DNA of 9,688 nt from the NCBI GenBank assembly GCA_905203795.1, contig CAJKXG010000031.1, positions 1 to 9,688 of the forward strand. The letters run 5' to 3'. The DNA comes from an uncultured Oscillospiraceae bacterium (GTDB taxonomy: Bacteria > Bacillota > Clostridia > Oscillospirales > Acutalibacteraceae). The translations under genes were made by a program, and so were the position numbers. Below the pieces are notes generated by a model. That model was given only the letters and a program-made list of their open reading frames with translations, had not been told where the DNA came from and ran no database searches. Below, piece after piece: positions 1-4,801 of the stretch (position 1 is the first letter of the stretch; every line of letters begins with the position of its first letter).

Positions 1-2
1 GC

Positions 3-140
3 CGGAATGTTCTTTCTGAGAAACTAACACGTCAGCAACTACGAATGATTGAGGCTTTCCCAAAGCTTAAACTGCACCGCCATAATGATCTTTTGGTTGA
101 ATTGAGGAAAAATATTTCACAAAAACGAAATCAACGTTAA
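3..140 (+). CDS. 3' end of an unrecognised gene (partial)
   Basis: An open frame enters from the left edge and ends at TAA 138-140, giving 45 residues starting RNVLSEKLTRQQLRMIEAFP and ending in a basic tail (KNISQKRNQR). The composition (charged, Leu/Ile at helical spacing, basic C-terminus) looks like the last helices of a DNA-binding or mobile-element protein, but I do not recognise the family. No other plus frame is open across this stretch. The base composition is AT-richer than the core genes to the right, in keeping with the mobile-element look of positions 1-1400. It could also be a chance open frame; the gene body lies outside the window. Confidence 0.4.
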   Translation, partial: RNVLSEKLTRQQLRMIEAFPKLKLHRHNDLLVELRKNISQKRNQR

Positions 141-269
141 AGCCACTGCTATCTCAATCTGCTTGAAAGAGTTCTCCCTTAATCCACCGGCCATGATGAC
201 GAAGCTTTTTCGGAAAAGTTTCATAAAAAATCAAATCGTTGTATTTGGCTCAGTTTATCACCAAACATA

Positions 270-365
270 TCATAGAGGCAGAGCTTTCAGATTAACGGGA
301 AGGAGGATAATCATTTGAACAATACGGTCAGTGCCTCGCTGTGGCACAAGTGTTCCTATCTTCAT
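270..365 (-). CDS. small ORF of 31 residues, function unknown
   Basis: ATG at 363-365 on the minus strand is preceded by AGGAGG (370-375) at a spacing of only 4 bases and opens a 31-codon frame beginning MKIGTLVPQRGTDRIV and ending NLKALPL. I recognise no domain. It lies just downstream of the terminator at 391-425, so it would need its own promoter, and none is evident. A second SD-plus-start (AAGGAGG 300-306, TTG 315-317, 23 codons to 386) lies on the opposite strand over the same bases, so at most one is likely real. It may be a remnant of a mobile element. Confidence 0.22.
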   Translation of the reverse strand: MKIGTLVPQRGTDRIVQMIILLPVNLKALPL

Positions 366-390
366 AAGTCCTCCTATTATTTTTGAGAAT

Positions 391-425
391 AAAAATACCG
401 GGCGGTATGCATGTCCGCCCGGTAT
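391..425 (-). terminator. intrinsic terminator downstream of the methylase gene
   Basis: A perfect 11-base inverted repeat (395-405 with 415-425, core ACCGGGCGG) has a 9-base loop and is followed on the minus strand by TTTTTATT. It lies about 40 bases after the methylase stop codon and is oriented to end that transcript. There is no T-run on the plus side. Confidence 0.85.
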
Positions 426-462
426 CCCAAACCTGTGTGGCAGGTTGGAAAGTTGCATTATA

Positions 463-1161
463 TTACCGAACATCAGCAGGTAATACAAATGCTGGATGCA
501 CTTCATTCATAAACCCAAACAGTTTTGCGTGTTCATCACTGCCGAAGCTCGACTTCTGATAGTAATCCTCTGTACCCTTGTACGGGGGGTCCAGTAGAAT
601 GAACGCATCTTCACCGGCACCGTAGGAGATACAATCCTTGTAGTCACGATGCATGATTGTCGCATTCCGAAGTCGGGCGCATGCTGCAATCAGTCTGCCG
701 AATCTCTTGGTCATATCCTTTTTGGTAATAGCGAAGTTCTTTCCTGTGGAAGAGAAACTGAACACCTGATTCTCATAGAAAGCAACAGCGAGATCAAAGT
801 CATTCCACTCGATGTTCTCGATGATTACAGAGGTTTCTGTCAGATCGTCCAGGATATTCGGGACTTCAGCAAGCAGTGCTTTATTGGCTCTGAAGATCTG
901 CTCCGAATTGAATGACAGGAACAGCCGACCGATCAGTCTTTCCAGATTCTCATTCCTTTGGAGGACTCGGAAGAACCGAACCAGATCGCCGTTGTAGTCA
1001 TTGATGATTTCTTTTTCAACCGGCTTTTTCCGCAGGAACACCTCTGCGCTGCCCATGCAGGCTTCCACATAGGTTCTGTGGGGAGGCATGAACGCATCGA
1101 TGGTCGTATAGATACACCCCTTGTTTCCAGTCCAGGGGAGCGGACTCACGGAACCGGACAT
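463..1161 (-). CDS. DNA adenine methylase (D12 class), C-terminally truncated
   Basis: The protein has 232 residues and resembles phage/mobile-element Dam-type N6-adenine methyltransferases, which transfer a methyl group from S-adenosylmethionine to adenine in DNA. Visible motifs are the N-terminal AdoMet-binding stretch PWTGNKG (9-15), a motif I-like YVEACMGSAEVFL (31-43), INDYNGDLVRFF (53-64), ENQVFSFSSTG (130-140) and the catalytic DPPY (191-194). The start at 1159-1161 is set by AAGGAGG (1168-1174) seven bases upstream; an in-frame ATG 22 codons earlier has no SD and would run through a terminator hairpin. After FGFMNEVH the protein ends within ten residues (PAFVLPADVR). Family members usually continue with a KF(I/L)x(Y/N)N-type strand and a further 40 or more residues, and I found no continuation in other frames. 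It is therefore probably an inactive remnant, or an unusually short enzyme. No cognate nuclease is seen. Confidence 0.8.
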   Translation of the reverse strand: MSGSVSPLPWTGNKGCIYTTIDAFMPPHRTYVEACMGSAEVFLRKKPVEKEIINDYNGDLVRFFRVLQRNENLERLIGRLFLSFNSEQIFRANKALLAEVPNILDDLTETSVIIENIEWNDFDLAVAFYENQVFSFSSTGKNFAITKKDMTKRFGRLIAACARLRNATIMHRDYKDCISYGAGEDAFILLDPPYKGTEDYYQKSSFGSDEHAKLFGFMNEVHPAFVLPADVR

Positions 1162-1167
1162 AACAAA

Positions 1168-1240
1168 CCTCCTTCCCGGGAGGCTGTTCGCATAAAACAA
1201 AAACAGGCCGTTCTTGTGTTTACACACGCGAACGGCCTCC
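1168..1240 (-). promoter_or_regulatory. possible attenuator / SD-sequestering switch before the methylase
   Basis: Three mutually exclusive pairings can be drawn in the minus-strand RNA. The first is the terminator stem 1205-1213 with 1230-1238. The second is a long pairing of 1228-1240 (GGAGGCCGTTCGC) with 1179-1191 (GCGAACAGCCTCC), matching at 12 of 13 positions. The third is a small hairpin in which CCTCC (1179-1183) covers the GGAGG (1168-1172) of the methylase SD. The second pairing uses an arm of each of the others, so it could open the SD and disrupt the terminator. The pairings are read directly; regulation is inferred. Confidence 0.4.
1199..1238 (-). terminator. intrinsic terminator in the methylase leader
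   Basis: On the minus strand AGGCCGTTC (1230-1238) pairs perfectly with GAACGGCCT (1205-1213). The loop contains a secondary TGTG/CACA stem, and GTTTTTGTTTT follows. It lies between the 14-codon ORF and the methylase SD, so transcripts from upstream must pass it to express the methylase. Confidence 0.7.
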
Positions 1241-1242
1241 AG

Positions 1243-1287
1243 TCACATTTCTTCTTTTGATTTACGGATCTCAAAACTCGCAGCCAT
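1243..1287 (-). CDS. possible 14-residue leader peptide
   Basis: ATG 1285-1287 opens MAASFEIRKSKEEM and stops at TGA 1243-1245, just before the terminator stem at 1205-1238. GAAGGAG lies 12 bases upstream, which is long; an in-frame GTG nine bases before the ATG would sit much closer to it. Its place directly before a terminator and an SD-hiding hairpin suggests a leader peptide, but length alone gives little support. It could also be the truncated start of a lost gene. Confidence 0.28.
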   Translation of the reverse strand: MAASFEIRKSKEEM

Positions 1288-1356
1288 ATATCTCACCAAC
1301 TCCTTCTTTATGATATCTATTTACTCATCCCCGGTTTGAGGGGAGGGAGTACAAAA

Positions 1357-1398
1357 CAAAAAATGGAGGTTGCGCATACTTTTTATGCGCAACCTCCA
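1357..1398 (-). terminator. intrinsic terminator, perfect 14-base stem
   Basis: TGGAGGTTGCGCAT (1364-1377) and its perfect complement (1385-1398) flank a 7-base loop. On the minus strand the stem is followed by TTTTTTGTTTTG. No minus-strand gene ends directly before it; it is the third in a series of hairpins downstream of the tRNA. Confidence 0.75.
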
Positions 1399-1428
1399 AG
1401 ACACAAACATTTAACAAATCCGGAAACG

Positions 1429-1472
1429 AAAAAAGGGGCAGATCTTGCGAAATAGTCCGCAAAATCTGCCCC
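1429..1472 (-). terminator. intrinsic terminator, long hairpin
   Basis: GGGGCAGAT (1435-1443) pairs with ATCTGCCCC (1464-1472). After one mismatch the stem continues as TTGCG/CGCAA around an 8-base loop. The minus-strand side continues with TTTTTTCG. There is no gene between this and the terminator at 1561-1596, so it may end a short untranslated RNA, act as a back-up for the tRNA transcript, or be a leftover of a deleted gene. Confidence 0.7.
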
Positions 1473-1482
1473 TGAAAGCCTG

Positions 1483-1500
1483 GGTCGGTAGTTCAAGTCC
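1483..1500 (+). other. tRNA T-arm-like fragment, inverted relative to the tRNA-Met
   Basis: GGTCGGTAGTTCAAGTCC on the plus strand matches 16 of 18 bases of the variable-loop/T-arm of the initiator tRNA, which is encoded on the minus strand about 130 bases away (GGTCGGTGGTTCAAATCC). The bases before and after do not fold into a full tRNA: no anticodon arm or acceptor stem can be drawn. It may be a leftover of a tRNA-targeted integration event or a degenerate tRNA gene. Confidence 0.35.
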
Positions 1501-1560
1501 TCCCCAAAGGTCGTTTTTAGGAAATGATATCTTTTGAATTCCACCTTGAAAAAAGGCACG

Positions 1561-1596
1561 AAAAAACCCAAGAACCGTTGCGGCTCTTGGGTTTTT
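1561..1596. terminator. terminator after tRNA-Met (could act in both directions)
   Basis: CCCAAGA (1567-1573) pairs with TCTTGGG (1585-1591), with an inner CCG/CGG around a TTG loop. There are six T on the minus side and five on the plus side. It lies about 35 bases after the tRNA CCA end. A smaller hairpin, GCACCGA/TCGGTGC (1598-1619), lies between the tRNA and this stem in the 3' trailer. Confidence 0.85.
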
Positions 1597-1626
1597 GGCA
1601 CCGATATCTTTTTCGGTGCTACTTGT

Positions 1627-1701
<75 letters not shown>

Positions 1702-1730
1702 ATATATACGCTATGTGAGATAGCTTTATT

Positions 1731-1759
1731 AGTATATCCCATTTCCCCGTGTTTGTCAA
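1731..1759 (-). promoter_or_regulatory. sigma-A promoter of tRNA-Met
   Basis: On the minus strand TTGACA (1754-1759) and TATACT (1731-1736) are separated by exactly 17 bases. The predicted transcript start near 1723 leaves a 5' leader of about 20 bases before the mature tRNA. The perfect -35 box fits a heavily used tRNA gene. Confidence 0.88.
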
Positions 1760-1815
1760 CCCCTTTTTTACGAAACCGGACATTTCTTACAAAGCGGTGG
1801 GAAACGTGTCGTCCG

Positions 1816-1858
1816 TTGACAGAATATGCAACTATGTGATATGATAGATACTATCATA
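1816..1858 (+). promoter_or_regulatory. sigma-A-like promoter with a palindrome over the -10 box
   Basis: TTGACA (1816-1821), an 18-base spacer and TATGAT (1840-1845) point toward the ECF sigma gene about 220 bases away. The -10 box is the left end of a perfect palindrome, TATGATAG-ATA-CTATCATA (1840-1858), which would cover the transcript start. It could be an operator for a dimeric repressor or a hairpin at the very 5' end of the RNA. The boxes are seen; regulation is inferred. Confidence 0.55.
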
Positions 1859-2009
1859 AAACAAAGTGTTCTCGTGTACATGACGGCAATTCTACAGCGT
1901 ACACCTCCCGCATGTTTCGGCGACCATACTGCCGAAACAGAAAGATTTTATTGTTTATCGATATGACTAAAGAATTTTTTTGAAAAATTCCGAAAAATTT
2001 CTGAAATTT
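1859..2009 (+). other. gene-less structured leader before the ECF sigma gene
   Basis: No convincing gene lies between 1702 and 2070. This part would be the 5' leader of a transcript from the 1816 promoter. It holds GTGTAC/GTACAC (1874-1879 with 1899-1904) and a perfect 8-base stem GTTTCGGC/GCCGAAAC (1914-1921 with 1931-1938). A strongly AT-rich stretch with A- and T-tracts (about 1965-2009) follows directly before the ECF promoter and resembles an UP element. No T-run follows the hairpins, so they are not plain terminators. Confidence 0.4.
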
Positions 2010-2042
2010 TGTCACCTATCTGCCCATTTCGCTTGTTATATA
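2010..2042 (+). promoter_or_regulatory. predicted ECF-sigma promoter, copy 1 (self-activation)
   Basis: TGTCACCTATC (2010-2020) and CTTGTTATATA (2032-2042) recur almost exactly upstream of the secreted-protein gene (TGTAACCTATC and CTTGTTATATA) at the same 22-base offset. A GTAAC/GTCAC -35 is typical of ECF promoters (the TGTAAC-type boxes of Bacillus sigma-X and sigma-W relatives). It sits about 30 bases from the sigma start codon, as expected for an ECF gene that activates its own operon. Confidence 0.75.
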
Positions 2043-2070
2043 GTATGAGGGGCTTTTGAAGGAGCGGCTT

Positions 2071-2667
2071 ATGCTGACAATTTGTTTAGCCCTGATCGAC
2101 GATCCCGAAGATCAGGATACATTCACGCAACTGTATCAGTTGTATCGCGCCCGCATGATGCATATCGCAGAGGATATCCTGCATGATCGTGCAGAGGCAG
2201 AGGACGCGGTGCAAAATGCGTTTATCGGTATCGCCCGCAACATCCACCGCATTGCCGATCCGACCGACCACGCAGCCTTTCTGTACGTGGCACAGGCCGC
2301 CAAACATGCGGCGATCAATCTTGCGCAGAAGAAAGACCAGTGTGCTTTTTTGGGGGATACGATCGTCGAAACCGCCTCGATAGTAGGTCCCGAGCGGGAG
2401 TACATGGATCGGGAACGGTATCGTCGGCTACTGGCGTGCATCGCGGAGATGAGCCCCACCTATCGCACCGTGCTGTATTATCATTTTGTGGAAGAAATGA
2501 CCGCGCGGGAGATCGCCGATCTGCTTGGGCAGACGCTCTCCTGCACCAAACAGCGCTTGGTGCGCGGCAAGCAACTGCTGATAAACAAAATCGAGGAGGA
2601 GTGGGTACAGGATGAACTCCAAACAAACCAACGAATGGATCAAGCGTGCGCTGATCGACGTAGCTGA
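2071..2667 (+). CDS. ECF-type RNA polymerase sigma factor
   Basis: The protein has 198 residues, normal for an ECF sigma factor with only the region 2 and region 4 domains. Region 2 is at about 14-80, with the core-binding helix DRAEAEDAVQNAFIGIARNI. Region 4 is at about 115-172, where SPTYRTVLYYHFVEEMTAREIADLLG and SCTKQRLVRGKQLL form the helix-turn-helix that reads the -35 box. ATG 2071 is chosen because AAGGAG (2059-2064) lies six bases upstream; the earlier in-frame TTG (2056) overlaps that site. It should direct RNA polymerase to a small set of promoters when released from its anti-sigma, encoded by the next, overlapping gene. The 30 residues after region 4 are encoded largely within the overlap and may have little function. 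Two promoters precede it. I cannot assign an ECF subgroup by eye. Confidence 0.93.
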   Translation: MLTICLALIDDPEDQDTFTQLYQLYRARMMHIAEDILHDRAEAEDAVQNAFIGIARNIHRIADPTDHAAFLYVAQAAKHAAINLAQKKDQCAFLGDTIVETASIVGPEREYMDRERYRRLLACIAEMSPTYRTVLYYHFVEEMTAREIADLLGQTLSCTKQRLVRGKQLLINKIEEEWVQDELQTNQRMDQACADRRS

Positions 2668-3334
2668 TGCGGAGTTTGCGCCGTATGCCGCCGCCGATCA
2701 CGATGCGCACTACGACTGGACGCCTTCTGCGACATTCGAGCATACGATGAACCGCTTGGCGGCGCATCATCGCCGTCCTCGGCGGTATGTGAATGCCGCC
2801 GCCAAACGGGGGCTGCTGATTGCGGTCGCCGTGCTGGCGACGATCAGCGTGGCGATGGCGGTCACCGCCGTGCGGGATCGCTCGGTGCAGCCGGTTGTGC
2901 ATCCGCCTCAGGATACCCACACCGATATCGTCATTGACGCGGGGAAAGCGCCAAACGATGAGGCGCATTTGATCGCGACCTATTATACGTTGACACAAGT
3001 GCCGGAGGGCTTTCAAAAGGTCGAGGAAACGGATTTGGATCGCATCATATGGGAGGTCGTTTGGGAAGACGGTCAAAACGGCAGTATCCTATTTGATCAG
3101 CGGCGCCCCTATGGTATCAGCATGTCCATTGATACGGAAAAGCAACGGATGCAGGACATTCTGATCGGCGGCAAGAGAGGGGTGTACACCGTCACCAGCC
3201 ACGGAACGGAGATCTGGCTCTGGACGGACGAGGAATATTGTTATGAGCTGAGCTTCCCGCAGGCATACCACGATTACTTTATGCGGCTGGCAAATCGCAA
3301 CGAATTGCTCATTGAAGTAAAAAAAGTTGACTGA
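2612..3334 (+). CDS. membrane anti-sigma factor with DUF4367-like domain
   Basis: The protein has 240 residues. Residues 1-66 are cytoplasmic, including YDWTPSATFEHTMNRLAAHHRRPRR, a segment type that precedes the membrane helix in clostridial ECF partners and should bind the sigma factor. One transmembrane helix is at about 67-87 (GLLIAVAVLATISVAMAVTAV). Residues 88-240 are extracytoplasmic, and YYTLTQVPEGFQKVEET through YGISMSIDTE and IWLWTDEEYCYELSF matches the pattern of DUF4367. No HxxxCxxC zinc motif is present. The start at 2612 lies inside the sigma gene (56-base overlap). GGAGG (2595-2599) is 12 bases away, so translation probably depends on ribosomes finishing or traversing the sigma gene, keeping the two proteins in proportion. 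The family role is to hold the sigma factor at the membrane until an envelope signal arrives; the signal here is unknown. Confidence 0.87.
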   Translation: MNSKQTNEWIKRALIDVADAEFAPYAAADHDAHYDWTPSATFEHTMNRLAAHHRRPRRYVNAAAKRGLLIAVAVLATISVAMAVTAVRDRSVQPVVHPPQDTHTDIVIDAGKAPNDEAHLIATYYTLTQVPEGFQKVEETDLDRIIWEVVWEDGQNGSILFDQRRPYGISMSIDTEKQRMQDILIGGKRGVYTVTSHGTEIWLWTDEEYCYELSFPQAYHDYFMRLANRNELLIEVKKVD

Positions 3335-3357
3335 ATTTGAAAATTTTTTCGATTTTT

Positions 3358-3390
3358 TGTAACCTATCGCCTCCATTTTCTTGTTATATA
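3358..3390 (+). promoter_or_regulatory. predicted ECF-sigma promoter, copy 2 (secreted-protein gene)
   Basis: TGTAACCTATC (3358-3368) and CTTGTTATATA (3380-3390) repeat the elements upstream of the sigma gene with identical spacing, followed in both cases by a TAG...GAGGGG tract. A T/A-rich stretch precedes both. The predicted start is near 3395-3400, about 25-30 bases before the SD. Confidence 0.78.
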
Positions 3391-3431
3391 TAGTGAGGGG
3401 GTTCTCCTCAATATATCATAAAATGGAGGCG
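3368..3431 (+). repeat. 12-base inverted repeat linking promoter spacer to the SD
   Basis: CGCCTCCATTTT (3368-3379) is the exact reverse complement of AAAATGGAGGCG (3420-3431), with 40 bases between. The right arm contains the TGGAGG ribosome binding site. The left arm lies in the promoter spacer, upstream of the expected transcript start, so only read-through RNA from the sigma operon would contain both arms. Confidence 0.7.
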
Positions 3432-3437
3432 TTTTCT

Positions 3438-3878
3438 ATGAAAAAAAGGATTCTATCTTACCTGTTGGCAGCAGCGTTGTTGTTATGCGCCTGCTGGCCT
3501 GCTGCCGCGGCGACCGGCGACGGAAACATCGCGCAACCGTATTACAATAATACGGACTCTTCCAAGGTGACCTTCACCATTTCCAGCAACGGCACCGCAA
3601 CGGTCTCGCTGAGATGCGTCGGCGTTTCGGGTGTGACGACCAGCATCGAGGCGGTCACGCGCATCGAGCGTCAACTGCTCACCAATGTTTGGACGAAGGT
3701 AGACATCGGTACGGAAAACAAAGAATGGGTGGACAGCACCAGCAGTTATCGTCTGCTCGCGTCGCACAGTGTGAAATTGTCTCAGACGGGCACTTACCGT
3801 GCCGTCACGACCTTCACCATCAGAGGCACCGGCGGCAGTCCCGATGTGATTGTCCACCGTGTCACCGCTACATATTGA
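3438..3878 (+). CDS. small secreted protein, likely target of the ECF sigma factor
   Basis: The protein has 146 residues. Residues 1-25 form a classic signal peptide: MKKR, a hydrophobic core of Leu/Ala, then WPAAAA with an AxA-type cleavage site near 24-25. A lipoprotein reading at LLCAC is possible but the box is poor. The mature part (about 121 residues) begins TGDGNIAQPYYNNTD, is rich in Thr, Ser and Val in alternating patterns (KVTFTISSNGTATVSLRC, GTYRAVTTFTIRG), suggests a small beta-sandwich, and has a single cysteine (C60). No catalytic motif is seen. It resembles short secreted proteins of clostridia with no known function, possibly DUF6147-like, which is uncertain. ATG 3438 is set by TGGAGG (3424-3429) eight bases upstream; the TTG further upstream lies in the promoter. 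The promoter match to the sigma gene suggests an envelope-stress effector or a ligand in the same circuit. Confidence 0.85.
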   Translation: MKKRILSYLLAAALLLCACWPAAAATGDGNIAQPYYNNTDSSKVTFTISSNGTATVSLRCVGVSGVTTSIEAVTRIERQLLTNVWTKVDIGTENKEWVDSTSSYRLLASHSVKLSQTGTYRAVTTFTIRGTGGSPDVIVHRVTATY

Positions 3879-4036
3879 GCGATCGGCAGGGCAAGCGTCC
3901 CTTCGCTCATCATCCATGGCACAGCATTACCGCATAGTAACGGTTGACCCTCATGCCACTCCTTGTTGTACTCTCAATATAGCAAACAGTGCAGGGCTGA
4001 TCGTTTCTATATAACGGCGAACGGAAATCCGTTTGC
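3876..4036 (+). other. 3' untranslated stretch with hairpins
   Basis: No gene is seen between 3879 and 4177. A hairpin overlaps the stop codon (TGAGCGA 3876-3882 with TCGCTCA 3903-3909, plus AGGG/CCCT inside) but lacks a T-run. A second one, GCGAACGGA/TCCGTTTGC (4017-4025 with 4028-4036), has only a 2-base loop as drawn. They would lie in the 3' end of the secreted-protein mRNA, before the terminator at 4041. Confidence 0.3.
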
Positions 4037-4040
4037 CCAT

Positions 4041-4082
4041 AATCAAGCGTCTCCTTTCAAGGGGGCGCTTGATTTGTTTTTG
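4041..4082 (+). terminator. intrinsic terminator of the sigma/secreted-protein module
   Basis: AATCAAGCG (4041-4049) pairs with CGCTTGATT (4066-4074), with further CCTT/AAGG pairing inside, followed by TGTTTTTG on the plus strand. It is the first clear terminator after the sigma gene, so one transcript could span all three genes. Confidence 0.8.
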
Positions 4083-4120
4083 CGGCGATGGTTGGTTACG
4101 CCGATTGCCTGTGAAGACAT

Positions 4121-4161
4121 GAAAATTCCCGACACGGGAAGGGATCTTCTCGTGTCGGGAA
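4121..4161 (-). terminator. intrinsic terminator of the acetyltransferase gene
   Basis: TTCCCGACACG (4126-4136) and its exact complement CGTGTCGGGAA (4151-4161) have a 14-base loop and are followed on the minus strand by TTTTC. It lies about 17 bases after the acetyltransferase stop. Confidence 0.8.
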
Positions 4162-4177
4162 CGTTTGGTTGATACGG

Positions 4178-4801
4178 CTATACCAGTTGCCCGGGCAGTT
4201 TCTGTTTCACTTTGGGCGGAAACTGTCGGTCGAATTCTTCGGCGTCCGATTCATCTACAAAATAGCCGGCAGGCGTTTTGTAGATGCCCGTGACCCCGTC
4301 GAGGAAGCCCGCCTGCAACTGCTTCAACAGGAAATACGGGACAACCTCTTCCCGCGGCTCAGCGTAGTAGTGGATGCCGCTTTTTGAGGCGATGTCAAAA
4401 CCGCACTTGCCGTAAAAGTCGATGTTGCCTTCCATGCACACGGCGCCGACGCCCATCTCGGCGGCTTTGGCGAGGGCAAAATCAAGCAGAATTTTGCCGT
4501 AGCCCTTGCGCTGACAATCGGGGTGAATGCTGATCGGCCCAAAGGTCATGATCGGCAATACGCTGCCGTCGTCCGCTGCGATCTCGGCACGGACAAACAT
4601 CACATGCCCGATGATCGCGCCGTCCTTTTCCATGACAAGATCGAGTTCGGGAACAAACTCCTCCCGCTCACGGAACTGATGCAGCACATAGTGCTCGGTA
4701 CAGCCCGGGCGGTAGACATTCCAAAACGCCTCTCTGGTCAGATGTTCGACCGTGCGGTAGTCGGCGGGGGTTTCTCTGCGGATGGTGTAGTCATGTTTCA
4801 T
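4178..4801 (-). CDS. GNAT-family N-acetyltransferase
   Basis: The protein has 207 residues. The N-terminal strand-helix (YTIRRETPADYRTVEHLTREAF) is typical of GNAT enzymes, which move acetyl from acetyl-CoA to an amine. The core motif A is FGPISIHPDCQRKGYGKILL (87-106), with Q-R-K-G-Y-G (97-102) as the pyrophosphate-binding loop for CoA. GNIDFYGKCGF (125-135) is the usual later strand. The segment after about 145 (YYAEPREEVVPYFLLKQL through the basic C-terminus) fits the COG3153-like group, whose substrates are mostly unknown. The start at 4801 has AGAGG a short distance upstream. It is a single-gene unit with its own promoter (4956-4984), a long leader and a terminator. Substrate is not predictable from sequence; it could act on a small molecule or a protein N-terminus. 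Confidence 0.9.
   Translation of the reverse strand: MKHDYTIRRETPADYRTVEHLTREAFWNVYRPGCTEHYVLHQFREREEFVPELDLVMEKDGAIIGHVMFVRAEIAADDGSVLPIMTFGPISIHPDCQRKGYGKILLDFALAKAAEMGVGAVCMEGNIDFYGKCGFDIASKSGIHYYAEPREEVVPYFLLKQLQAGFLDGVTGIYKTPAGYFVDESDAEEFDRQFPPKVKQKLPGQLV

Noticed and set aside
117..224. Minus-strand 35-codon ORF starting MKLFRKSFVIMAGG with a hydrophobic end
   Set aside because: No SD; overlaps the more plausible plus-strand gene end at 3-140.
649..1260. Plus-strand ORFs opposite the methylase
   Set aside because: Shadows of the methylase frame; no ribosome binding sites and no family resemblance.
1435..1504. A complete tRNA on the plus strand ending in the T-arm-like fragment
   Set aside because: GGGG/CCCC ends can be matched, but no D-arm, anticodon arm or proper T-stem pairing can be drawn; the 5' part is better explained as a terminator hairpin.
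2315..3076. 253-residue minus-strand ORF opposite the sigma/anti-sigma genes
   Set aside because: Arg/His/Pro-rich composition typical of a shadow frame in GC-rich coding DNA; no start signals.
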